A stretch of DNA of 12,606 nucleotides from Pseudomonadota bacterium (GCA_029781465.1 JAKOWQ010000436.1:1-12606), one strand, 5' to 3'; numbered from the stretch's first letter, positions 1-6,783 are shown. Notes: generated from the sequence alone by a model not told the origin. Program-made: numbers and translations.

Positions 1-306
1 GAATTGCACGCAATCTTTGTCGATCATGATCGGGGGTTCATTTCGGAGGAAAGAGTCTCGGTCGGTACCACGAGCCGGGTCAAAGCTCGGATATCAAATG
101 TCTTGAGGCGCGCCATCGAACTTGGCGCGCGAGGTCTGATTCTTGTGCACAATCATCCGTCGGAAGTCCCCGAACCCAGTATCGAGGACATTCGATCGAC
201 AAAGTACATCAAGATGGTGGCTTCGGCGTTGGACGTGGAGATCGTCGATCATTTGATCATCGCTGGAACCAAAGTTGTCAGCATGCGCAGATTGAACGTC
301 TTGTGA
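1..306 (+). CDS. RadC-like JAB/MPN-domain protein, 5'-truncated by the window edge
   Basis: The reading frame is open from base 1 to a TGA at 304-306, so the start lies outside the window; about 101 residues are visible. The C-terminal half carries the JAMM metal-binding signature HxH-x7-S-x2-D (HNHPSEVPEPSIED), followed by a DHLIIAG segment typical of RadC C-terminal domains. Most RadC proteins read HNHPSG; here the glycine is glutamate. By family, JAB domains are Zn-dependent peptidase-like folds; the role of bacterial RadC-type proteins is unresolved, and they are frequent in genomic islands and prophages. Whether the usual N-terminal helix-hairpin-helix part of RadC is present cannot be seen. 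The stop overlaps the next gene's GTG start by four bases (GTGA), indicating an operon. Base composition is less GC-rich than the rest of the window (29 of the first 60 bases are G or C). Confidence 0.85.
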   Translation, partial: ELHAIFVDHDRGFISEERVSVGTTSRVKARISNVLRRAIELGARGLILVHNHPSEVPEPSIEDIRSTKYIKMVASALDVEIVDHLIIAGTKVVSMRRLNVL

Positions 307-860
307 CTGAAGCAACCAAAGATACAGATTCGGTCGCAGTCTTGCGGGACATGGGCCAATACCTCATCGCGCTCGCTGAAAGCGTTGAGGTTGGTGGTAC
401 TGCGGTCCCAGCTTCCGGAATTCCACTTCTCAACACCGATGGCGCGCCGCAGGTCGTCGATGACCTGCCTAGTCTCTACGCATTGGCACGCAAGGAGTAC
501 CACGAGCGCGGTCGAAGGCGCTCCTATTTTGACCCTGAGCTCTTCGGAGAGCCCGGCTGGGATATCCTGCTTGATCTCTTCATTAGCAAAGCAAAGGGAC
601 AACGCGTCTCGATTACTTCGGCATGCATCGGCTCACGGGTCCCGCCCACGACAGCGTTAAGGTGGTTGGCGGCGCTCGAATCCCAGGGACTCATTTCGCG
701 AACAGGCGATATCGACGACAAACGCCGAAACTGGGTTGAATTAACCGACATGGGATTCCGGGCAATGCGAAATTGCCTCCGGGACCGATTGGCGCGGCGA
801 TTCGGATTTGCAGGTGATCGCGACTCGGTGCTTCCTCTTTCCGTAACGAGGCGCCAGTGA
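303..860 (+). CDS. MarR-like winged-helix DNA-binding protein
   Basis: This 185-residue protein starts with GTG at 303, inside the stop of the JAB gene (GTGA overlap), and no separate ribosome site is needed. Residues 1-75 are a poorly conserved-looking N-terminal region. Residues about 75-160 form a winged helix: an LLDLFISKAKG helix, then SITSACIGSRVPPTTALRW with the recognition helix around 114-130, then a wing of MarR type (DDKRRNWVELTDMG). I recall similar proteins with a YFDPELFGEP-W-DILLDLF lead-in from sphingomonads, usually annotated as MarR-family or winged-helix proteins, but I know of no assigned target. Being coupled to a RadC-like gene and a small membrane protein, it may regulate its own operon; that is inference. 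The tail after about 165 is basic and probably disordered. It has no visible ligand domain beyond the wHTH. Confidence 0.8.
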   Translation: MTEATKDTDSVAVLRDMGQYLIALAESVEVGGTAVPASGIPLLNTDGAPQVVDDLPSLYALARKEYHERGRRRSYFDPELFGEPGWDILLDLFISKAKGQRVSITSACIGSRVPPTTALRWLAALESQGLISRTGDIDDKRRNWVELTDMGFRAMRNCLRDRLARRFGFAGDRDSVLPLSVTRRQ

Positions 861-1018
861 AGATGCCTGACGAAGACGCGTTTGACCGGCGGCGAGTTGA
901 GTTGCTGGAAGGACATGACGAACAGTCGTCGCAGGATGTCAAGCATTGTTGGGAGACGAAGACTATCTTGGCCATTGTGGTACTTCTTTGGGCGAATGCG
1001 ATCATGAAATTCGTCTAG
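857..1018 (+). CDS. Small single-pass membrane protein (53 aa), translationally coupled
   Basis: An open frame runs from GTG at 857 to TAG at 1016-1018. The GTG overlaps the TGA of the winged-helix gene in a second GTGA junction, the same arrangement as at 303-306. An ATG two codons later (863-865) is an alternative start. The product is short and two-part: residues 1-35 are charged and mostly acidic (start MKMPDEDAFDRRRVELLEG), and residues about 36-53 are hydrophobic (TILAIVVLLWANAIMKFV), reaching the C terminus. This looks like a tail-anchored or single-pass inner-membrane peptide. I recognise no family. Support comes from the stop/start coupling, the uninterrupted frame and the plausible membrane segment; against it are its length and the lack of any comparison. 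What it does with a winged-helix protein and a JAB protein is unknown. Confidence 0.55.
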   Translation: MKMPDEDAFDRRRVELLEGHDEQSSQDVKHCWETKTILAIVVLLWANAIMKFV

Positions 1019-1034
1019 TAGTTTTAGTTACTAG
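1015..1034. repeat. Short inverted repeat at the end of the small ORF
   Basis: CTAGTA (1015-1020) and TACTAG (1029-1034) are perfect inverted arms around an 8-base loop, overlapping the TAG stop of the small ORF. The stem is AT-rich and no long T tract follows, so it is at best a weak terminator or processing hairpin. Confidence 0.3.
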
Positions 1035-1043
1035 TTCGTTATC

Positions 1044-1071
1044 TTCACCAAATATGACAAGTATTTATGAT
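1044..1071 (+). promoter_or_regulatory. Candidate sigma-70-type promoter, orphan
   Basis: TTCACC (1044-1049; four of six match TTGACA) is followed after 16 bp by TATGAT (1066-1071; five of six match TATAAT) in the most AT-rich part of the window. No plus-strand gene follows until 3442, and the next gene is on the other strand. If active, it would make a non-coding RNA or a transcript antisense to the hypothetical gene ending at 1321. It may be a chance match in AT-rich DNA. Confidence 0.3.
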
Positions 1072-1083
1072 AGATCGCCTCCC

Positions 1084-1099
1084 TTACCCTGTTACCCTG
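1084..1099. repeat. Perfect tandem 8-mer TTACCCTG x2
   Basis: TTACCCTG at 1084-1091 is repeated immediately at 1092-1099. It is short; its role, if any, is unknown. It lies 13 bp downstream of the promoter-like sequence. Confidence 0.5.
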
Positions 1100-1265
1100 G
1101 AAATTGTGGTGCTGGACACCCACCCCCCCAAACTCTCCCCATTAGTTCAATAAAGGCAGCGGCAGGTCAGGAACATCTTGCTTCCGTCACTGCGGACCTG
1201 ATCCGACGCTCGGTTGGTTCTTGCGGCGAGCGGATAAAAAGGAAGCTGGATCCAAGATCTAGTCC

Positions 1266-1317
1266 GGGAAGACGGGAACGGGAGGTGAGGGGAGGGCGAA
1301 ATGACGGGGCGAAGGGG
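1266..1317 (+). other. G-tract cluster with G-quadruplex potential
   Basis: Seven runs of three or four G lie within 52 bases (1266-1268, 1274-1276, 1280-1282, 1289-1292, 1294-1296, 1306-1309, 1314-1317). The first four are separated by 5, 3 and 6 bases, so they satisfy the usual G3+N1-7 pattern on the plus strand. It lies just past the stop of the minus-strand hypothetical gene, where no hairpin terminator is visible. GC-rich genomes produce such motifs by chance. Confidence 0.4.
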
Positions 1318-1320
1318 TAG

Positions 1321-2028
1321 TTAGTCCTCTCCGTCGCCCTCTTCATCCCACCCCGTTCTGCCCGCCGTCTCATCCTCGTCCAGCGCACTGCGGAACGCCT
1401 CGTAGAGCGCGCGGGTGCGGCTGGTCATGCCAGCCAGCCAGTTGGTTCGCATCCGTTCGAGCTGGGTGTCGAGCGCTTCGAGGCAATCGTCCTCAGGTTC
1501 TTCGCGTTTGCGTTCTTCCTCCCATTCCTTGCGCCATTGCCGCTTGAGGCGGCTGAGTTCGTTAGCTTTCACGGGGTTGCCGATGGTGTTCTGGCGGTCG
1601 GCGGCGCGGCCATCGGCGGAAAAGCGGGTGGGGGCACGGTTGCGCAGCATGAACATCAGCAAGCGGTCATTGTGGACCACGCGGCTGCCGATCAGCTTGC
1701 CGTAGAAATAGACCGGCACTTCCTGGCCATAGAGCGCGCGTTCCATGGCGATATCCTCGAGCTGCTGGACGCCGAGCGCGAGCGCGGCCTCCCAGGCCTG
1801 GCGAAAGCTGGCGCCTTCGGGGTGGCGGCGCAGGAGGTAGGCGCCTTCGGGGGTCATGTTGACGCGGTGGGCGGCCGCCTTGACGCTGCCGGTATCGGCC
1901 AGCGCGGCGATGAAATTGCGCTGGCGCTCGTCGGTCCAGCCATCGTGGCGCTGATATTGGCGGGGGACGGGGAGGAAGGCGGGCAGCTCGCCCGGGCGGG
2001 GGCGGCGGCGGCGCTTGTCGATGGTCAT
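1321..2028 (-). CDS. Hypothetical protein with terminase-small-subunit-like HTH
   Basis: The protein has 235 residues, from ATG (complement of 2026-2028) to TAA. After a basic tail (KRRRRPRPG) and an LPAFLPVPRQYQRHDGW lead, residues about 31-85 look like a helix-turn-helix (RQRNFIAALADTGSVKAAAH, then VNMTPEGAYLLRRHP) of the kind seen in phage terminase small subunits and related DNA-binding proteins. A conserved-looking segment follows (VPVYFYGKLIGSRVVHNDRLL), then a charged helical stretch at 155-195 and an acidic C terminus (DEEGDGED). I recall near-identical architecture in uncharacterised sphingomonad proteins, but no function. No phage genes surround it, so it is probably a domesticated or independent family. 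It lies downstream of the cyclase gene, behind that gene's terminator, so it likely has its own promoter in 2029-2088; its ribosome site is weak. Confidence 0.8.
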   Translation of the reverse strand: MTIDKRRRRPRPGELPAFLPVPRQYQRHDGWTDERQRNFIAALADTGSVKAAAHRVNMTPEGAYLLRRHPEGASFRQAWEAALALGVQQLEDIAMERALYGQEVPVYFYGKLIGSRVVHNDRLLMFMLRNRAPTRFSADGRAADRQNTIGNPVKANELSRLKRQWRKEWEEERKREEPEDDCLEALDTQLERMRTNWLAGMTSRTRALYEAFRSALDEDETAGRTGWDEEGDGED

Positions 2029-2088
2029 GGGCGTAGTCCGGAAGCTGGGGAAGGGCTTGGGACCATGCCCCGCAAGGGGGGCTGTAGG

Positions 2089-2114
2089 AAAATGAAAAGT
2101 GCGCCGGGCGGCGC
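2089..2114 (-). terminator. Rho-independent terminator of the GGDEF gene
   Basis: Read on the minus strand, directly after the cyclase TGA stop, GCGCCGCCCGGCGC folds into a 5-6 bp all-GC stem. It is followed within two bases by ACTTTTCATTTTCC, an interrupted T tract. Position, stem and T-rich tail all fit intrinsic termination. The stem occupies 2101-2114 and the T-rich part 2089-2099. Confidence 0.7.
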
Positions 2115-2116
2115 GA

Positions 2117-3268
2117 TCAGGCGGCGGCGATCCGATCCGGCTTTGCGGCGGGGAGCGGCGCTGCCTCGAAGTGGACGGCGCGGTTGCGGCCGCTCTGCTT
2201 GGCTTCGTAGAGCGCCATGTCGGCGCGCTGGAAGAGATCGCGCCAGTCGTCCTCGCTGCCTACGCTGCCCTCGGCGATTCCGATCGAGACGGTCAGGGGC
2301 TGGCCGTGGGGCATGGCGGCGGTGCGCAGGTCGGTCAGGATCGCCAGCGCCAGCGCCTCGGGCAGTTCCGCGGCGGTGCCCAGGACGGCGAACTCCTCGC
2401 CGCCGATGCGGGCCACGCTGCCCATGATCTCGGCGCGGATTGCCAGGCGTTCGGCCACCTCGCACAGCACCTGATCGCCGACATCGTGGCCGTGGCCATC
2501 GTTGATCGCCTTGAAATGATCGATGTCGATCACCAGCAGCCGCAGCGGTTCCTCGCGGCCCAGCGCGAGCGCGTTGTCGAGCAGCGCGCGGCGGTTGAGC
2601 AGGCCGGTCAGCGGATCGGACAGCGCCAGTTCGCGCGCGCGGCGTTGCAGGCACAGCAGGTTGACCACGTTGCCCTGCTGCTTGACGATCATGTGCAGCT
2701 GGAACAGCGCCGCGACCATCAGGCTGATCGCCACGGCAAAGTCCATCCGGCTGCCTGAGGTGGTCAGCAGCACGGTCATCGGCACGAGGTTGATCGACAG
2801 GTTGAGGATCGCCGCGATCCGCGCGCTGGCGACGCAGTAGGCGGTCGAAAAGGCGCCGAGCGCGATGATGATCGGGTAATAGATCCGTTCCGAGGCCGGT
2901 GCGCCAAGCCATGAGTGGACGCACCAGGCCGAACACATCACCGCGATCAGCGAGGAGGCGACGGTCGATTCCATGAGGAACCGCGCCGCGCGCCGCGGGC
3001 TGACCGACAGGCGCAGATCGCGGTTGAGATTGAGGAAGCCGAGCAGGCAGAACAGGGCCATCGCCGCAGGAGTGGCAACCCGGACCCAGAAGCTTGCTCC
3101 TTGTGAGGCGGCCAGCGCGGCGGTCGGGGTGGTCAGCAGCAGCGCCAGGAACAGCAGCCGCGATTGCACCTGCAGCTGGCTGGCCGAAAGCAACAGGAAC
3201 TCGTCCCGGATTTCCTCCGGAATGTGGGGATTGAAGAACTCCCCGATCGCTGCCCCCAGCTTGCCCAT
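2117..3268 (-). CDS. Membrane-bound GGDEF diguanylate cyclase
   Basis: Starting at ATG 3268, the protein has 383 residues; the frame continues upstream to 3460, but that would overlap the divergent kinase gene and adds only low-complexity, R-rich sequence. Six hydrophobic segments (about 37-55, 61-80, 98-116, 128-146, 150-170, 176-195) form a MASE-like membrane sensor of unassigned type. The GGDEF domain spans about 212-375: SDPLTGLLNRR, DIDHFKAINDGHGHDVGD, and an intact GGEEF signature at 289-293, so it should make c-di-GMP from GTP. The allosteric I-site (RxxD ending five residues before GGEEF) is absent; that position reads EIMG. Product inhibition by the usual route is therefore unlikely. 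No EAL or REC domain is present. The ribosome site is poor, and a 13-base inverted repeat (GTGCT-AGC-AGCAC, 3277-3289) lies just before the start. The stop is followed by a terminator. Confidence 0.88.
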   Translation of the reverse strand: MGKLGAAIGEFFNPHIPEEIRDEFLLLSASQLQVQSRLLFLALLLTTPTAALAASQGASFWVRVATPAAMALFCLLGFLNLNRDLRLSVSPRRAARFLMESTVASSLIAVMCSAWCVHSWLGAPASERIYYPIIIALGAFSTAYCVASARIAAILNLSINLVPMTVLLTTSGSRMDFAVAISLMVAALFQLHMIVKQQGNVVNLLCLQRRARELALSDPLTGLLNRRALLDNALALGREEPLRLLVIDIDHFKAINDGHGHDVGDQVLCEVAERLAIRAEIMGSVARIGGEEFAVLGTAAELPEALALAILTDLRTAAMPHGQPLTVSIGIAEGSVGSEDDWRDLFQRADMALYEAKQSGRNRAVHFEAAPLPAAKPDRIAAA

Positions 3269-3276
3269 CGCCACCG

Positions 3277-3289
3277 GTGCTAGCAGCAC
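3277..3289. repeat. Small inverted repeat at the cyclase start
   Basis: GTGCT (3277-3281) and AGCAC (3285-3289) pair around a 3-base loop, eight bases upstream of the chosen ATG on the minus strand. It could cover the ribosome-binding position of the cyclase mRNA. The stem is short and may be chance. Confidence 0.25.
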
Positions 3290-3380
3290 AGGCTTGAAAC
3301 ATTGGTTAAGTCTGGCGGGTCGCGGCGCGCGGTATCGGACAGGCCGCCGGGCGCAGACAGCCCCCCTGCGCAAATGTCTA

Positions 3381-3408
3381 TTGTTGCGCCGGGGATGGCG
3401 GCTATTGT
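3381..3408 (+). promoter_or_regulatory. Candidate promoter of the sensor kinase
   Basis: TTGTTG (3381-3386) and TATTGT (3403-3408) are separated by 16 bp and lie 33 bp before the kinase ATG, a normal distance for a sigma-70-type promoter. Both hexamers are imperfect. AGGAG at 3421-3425 is the only ribosome-site-like sequence and lies 16 bases from the ATG, longer than usual. Confidence 0.35.
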
Positions 3409-3441
3409 GTCCGGGGGAAGAGGAGCAACCGGGCCATCGCA

Positions 3442-6400
3442 ATGGGTCTGCCAAAGGCAACTTTGCTGATATTGGCCTTGATTGCGGGCCTGTTCGCGCT
3501 GGCCACCGTGGTTGAGCAATCGGGCAATCGTCTGGAATCCCGAACCCGGCTGCGCCACCTCACCTTTACCCTGGCGCTGGGCGTCTATTGCAGCAGCTGG
3601 ACCTTTTATGGCGCCGTGGGCAGCGCGGCGCGCGATGGGTGGAGCTATCTGCCGATCTACCTCGCGCCGATGACGCTTCTGCTCTTCGCGCCGCGTTTCC
3701 TGCGCTCCCTGTCCGAAGCGGTCATGCAGGAGCAAGCCAGCACGGTATCCGATTTCATCGCCGCGCGCTTCGGGCACGATATCGGCGTCGCGCGCCTGGT
3801 GACGATCATCGCGCTGTTGGGCTCGATCCCCTACATCGCGTTGCAGCTGCGCTCGATCGGCAGTGCCATGGCCGTGGTGTCCGGGCGTCATGTCGAAGGC
3901 TCGGTCATGCTGGGAGCCGCGATCCTGCTGGCGCTGTTCGCCATGCTGTTCGGGGCGCGGCGCTATGAACTTGCGGGGCGGAGCGAGGGGCTGGTCTTTG
4001 CGATCGGGGTCGATTCGCTGATCAAGATCTCGGCGCTGGCGGTTGTTGCCCTGCTGGCCGTTGCCGTCATGCTGGGGGGAGGGCAGACTGATCTGGCGCG
4101 TGGCTGGGAGGTTCTGGCGCGAAACTTCAAACCCGGTAATCTCTCGCTCGATGTCGGTGTGATCTTCCTGATTTCGGCGATGGCGATCATCGCGCTGCCC
4201 CGGCAGTTCTATATGGGGCTGGTCGAGGCACGGGATCCGGGCGACCTGCCCAGAGCGCGCTTTGGCCTGGCCGCCTACATCGGGCTGATGGCGGTGCTGG
4301 TGCTGCCGATCACCATGGCCGGCGCCTCGATGCTTGGAGACAGTGTCGCGCCCGATCTCTACGTGTTGCAGCTTCCGGCGGCGAGCGGACAGATGATTGT
4401 GCTGGCGGCGGCGCTGATCGGCGGGGTAAGCGCGGCGGCTTCGATGGCAATCGTCGATACGACTGCGCTGGCGACAATGGTTTCCAACGATCTGGTGCTG
4501 TCGAGCGTGCTGAGCGGCAGCCGCGATGGCCAGTCGGGCGAAATCGGGCGCCGCATGCTGTCGATCCGCAGGCTTTCGATCGCCGGGATCGTGTTTCTGG
4601 CCCTGATGTGGGCGCTGCTGGTCTCTCCTTCGGATTCGCTGGCTTCGATCGGCCTGATCGCCTTTGCCGCGATGGCTCAGTTCACCCCCCATCTGATCCT
4701 CGCAGCCTACGCGGGCCAGCGCGATCCGCTTGCCGCCAAGGCCAGCCTGGCAACGGGTCTGGTGCTGTGGTGCTATACGCTCGCCCTGCCGCCAATCGTG
4801 CCCCAGCACTGGCTGGAAGGGCTGGCGCACGGGCCGCTCGATCCCCTGCGGCTGTTCGGCATCGGTTCCGCTTCGCCTTTGGTCCACGGCGTGTTCTGGA
4901 GCCTGGGCGCGAACATCCTGGTATTCGTGGCGGTCAACCTGCGCGGAATGCGCTCCCCCGCCTTGCCGCGCATCCTGCGCGGACAACGCAAGGTTACCGA
5001 TCTTGGCGAGTTGATCGATCTTACCGCCAGCTTCATCGGTCGCGAGCGGACCATTGCCGAGTTTCCCCAGCCCGCCAGCGGGGCAGCAATCGATCGCAAG
5101 TCGGCCAGACGAGCCCAGGAGCTGATCTCGCGGGTGGTGGGTACTTCGGCGGCAAGAACCCTGGTCACCTCGGCCTTGGCGGGGGGAAAGATGAGCTTGC
5201 CCGAAGTAACGCGGCTGCTCGACGAGGGTCGGCAAAGCCTGCGCTTCTCGCGCCAGCTGCTTGCCGCGACGTTCGAGAACCTCGATGCCGGGATCAGCGT
5301 GGTCGATTCCGAGATGAATCTGGTGGCGTGGAATAGCCGGTACCTCGAGCTGTTCGACTATCCGGAGGGCATGGTGCGGGTAGGCGCCCCAGTGGCGGAT
5401 CTGATCCGCCATAACGCCCACCGGGGCGATTTTGGCCCCGGCGAGATCGAACATCAGGTCGAAAAGCGACTGGCCCACTTGCGCGCCGGGCTTGAACACA
5501 GCTTTGAGCGCCGCCGCCGCGATGGACGGGTGATCAAGACCGTGGGCGGGGCAATGCCCGGCGGCGGATATGTGATGAGCTTTACCGACATCACCGGCGA
5601 AGCCGCGGCACGGGAAGAATTGAAGCGGACTCTCGACCAGCTGGAGGCGCGCGTTGCCGACCGGACGCGGGAGCTGAGCGAGGCAAACCGGCGGCTCGCC
5701 CAATCGGACCGCGAAAAGACCCGGTTCCTTGCCGCCGCGAGCCACGATCTGCTCCAACCGCTCCATGCGGCCCGGCTGTTTGCGGCTGCCCTGGGGCGAG
5801 ACAGCGCGGGATCGCAGGCGCAGCTGGTGGGCCGGATCGACGGCGCGATCGTGGCCGCAGAAGACCTGCTGCGGGCCTTGCTCGATATCAGCAGGCTCGA
5901 TGCCGGCGGGATTGCCCCCGGCAACGAGCCGATCCATCTGGCCTCTTTCCTGGGCGATCTGGTCGAAAGCTTGCAGCCCCTGGCAGTCGAGAAGCAGCTT
6001 GCCCTGCGCATGGGCCCCGCGCCCGGCTGGATCGATACCGATCCGGGGCTGCTGCGATCGGTGATGCAGAATTTTCTCACCAATGCAGTCCGCTATACGC
6101 AGACCGGCGGCATCCTGGTCGGCACCCGGCGGCGCGGCACAAGCTGGCGGATCGATGTGATCGACACGGGTGTTGGCATCGCACCGGACGAGCTTGGATC
6201 GATCTTCGGCGAGTTCACGCGGCTGGGACAAGTTGAAGTGGAAGGCCACGGGCTGGGGCTGGCGCTGGTCGAACGGATTGCCAGACTTCTGGGTGGGCGG
6301 GTCGAGGTCGCCTCGGTTCCGGGCAAGGGAAGCCGGTTCAGCCTGTTGCTTACTGCCCGTGCCGAGGCGGCCGGATCGGGCGCCCGGCTGCGCGAGGCCG

Positions 6401-6783
6401 GGCGCCGGGGCGCCGCCGACCGGCAGCTGACGGTCCTGGTCGTCGATAACGACGCGCGGATCGTCGAGGCCACCACTGCCATGCTGGGTTCGCTAGGCCA
6501 CCGGGCGCTGGGCGCCGCTGGCATCGCCGAGGCGCTGGCGCTGATCGACACCGCCGACGCCTTGCTTGCCGATTACCGGCTGGATAACGGCGAGGATGGT
6601 CTGGGGCTGATCGCAGCGGCCCGCGCCCGTCGCCCTGGCTTGCCGGCATTGCTGATTACCGCGGAGAGCGGGCCCGAGCTTCGCGAGGCTGCTGCCAGTC
6701 TCGACGTTGCAATTCTGGCCAAGCCCGTCGATCCCGCTGCGATCGAACGCTTCCTCGTGGCAAGCTCAGTGCTTGAGGTCTAG
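3442..6783 (+). CDS. crbS: SLC5-fused hybrid sensor histidine kinase, CrbS-like
   Basis: This 1113-residue protein senses a signal through a transporter-like membrane part and phosphorylates a partner regulator. In order: SLC5/sodium-solute-symporter-type domain with about 12-13 membrane segments (1-505); STAC-like linker (about 517-597); PAS (about 606-718, ending FTDIT); coiled coil (720-760); HisKA with ASHDLLQPLHA, phospho-acceptor H768; HATPase with N box N877/N881, DTGVG at 908-912 and GHGLGL at 935-940; receiver domain with D1002/D1004, acceptor D1044, T1073 and K1094. All catalytic residues are present. This architecture is that of the CbrA/CrbS (MxtR) family; the adjacent LuxR-type regulator and acs favour CrbS, which controls acetate use. 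Whether the SLC5 part transports anything is unknown. The 3' end overlaps the regulator gene on the other strand by 18 bp. It is divergent from the cyclase gene. Confidence 0.92.
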   Translation: MGLPKATLLILALIAGLFALATVVEQSGNRLESRTRLRHLTFTLALGVYCSSWTFYGAVGSAARDGWSYLPIYLAPMTLLLFAPRFLRSLSEAVMQEQASTVSDFIAARFGHDIGVARLVTIIALLGSIPYIALQLRSIGSAMAVVSGRHVEGSVMLGAAILLALFAMLFGARRYELAGRSEGLVFAIGVDSLIKISALAVVALLAVAVMLGGGQTDLARGWEVLARNFKPGNLSLDVGVIFLISAMAIIALPRQFYMGLVEARDPGDLPRARFGLAAYIGLMAVLVLPITMAGASMLGDSVAPDLYVLQLPAASGQMIVLAAALIGGVSAAASMAIVDTTALATMVSNDLVLSSVLSGSRDGQSGEIGRRMLSIRRLSIAGIVFLALMWALLVSPSDSLASIGLIAFAAMAQFTPHLILAAYAGQRDPLAAKASLATGLVLWCYTLALPPIVPQHWLEGLAHGPLDPLRLFGIGSASPLVHGVFWSLGANILVFVAVNLRGMRSPALPRILRGQRKVTDLGELIDLTASFIGRERTIAEFPQPASGAAIDRKSARRAQELISRVVGTSAARTLVTSALAGGKMSLPEVTRLLDEGRQSLRFSRQLLAATFENLDAGISVVDSEMNLVAWNSRYLELFDYPEGMVRVGAPVADLIRHNAHRGDFGPGEIEHQVEKRLAHLRAGLEHSFERRRRDGRVIKTVGGAMPGGGYVMSFTDITGEAAAREELKRTLDQLEARVADRTRELSEANRRLAQSDREKTRFLAAASHDLLQPLHAARLFAAALGRDSAGSQAQLVGRIDGAIVAAEDLLRALLDISRLDAGGIAPGNEPIHLASFLGDLVESLQPLAVEKQLALRMGPAPGWIDTDPGLLRSVMQNFLTNAVRYTQTGGILVGTRRRGTSWRIDVIDTGVGIAPDELGSIFGEFTRLGQVEVEGHGLGLALVERIARLLGGRVEVASVPGKGSRFSLLLTARAEAAGSGARLREAGRRGAADRQLTVLVVDNDARIVEATTAMLGSLGHRALGAAGIAEALALIDTADALLADYRLDNGEDGLGLIAAARARRPGLPALLITAESGPELREAAASLDVAILAKPVDPAAIERFLVASSVLEV

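Larger units (their letters stand above)
1019..1320. other. Gene-free stretch between two oppositely oriented genes
   Basis: No convincing coding frame lies here; the frames that cross it have no family resemblance and no ribosome site. It divides into an AT-rich left part (1021-1080 has only 19 G or C in 60), a middle with C-rich patches (a seven-C run near 1124-1130), and a purine-rich, G-tract-rich right part just past the stop of the minus-strand gene. It is where the composition changes from the less GC-rich left operon to the GC-rich remainder. The smaller elements inside it are listed separately. Confidence 0.6.

Noticed and set aside
1083..1100. Resemblance to an I-SceI-type homing site
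   Set aside because: Eleven bases match by eye, but the rest does not and no intron or homing endonuclease is present; treated as coincidence.
1163..1200. CAGGTC...GACCTG inverted repeat
   Set aside because: Six-bp arms around a 26-base loop without a T tract; too weak to call.
2025..3302. A 425-codon minus-strand frame overlapping the GGDEF gene
   Set aside because: It is the shifted frame of the cyclase, R/A/P-rich and without motifs, while the other frame has a complete GGDEF domain.
3269..3460. 64-residue N-terminal extension of the cyclase
   Set aside because: It would overlap the divergent kinase start and is Arg/Pro-rich without structure.
3280..6249. A 989-codon open frame on the minus strand, antisense to the kinase
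   Set aside because: The translation is dominated by R, Q, H, D and G with no domain or membrane pattern, typical of the complement of a GC-rich gene; the plus-strand frame has every kinase motif in order.
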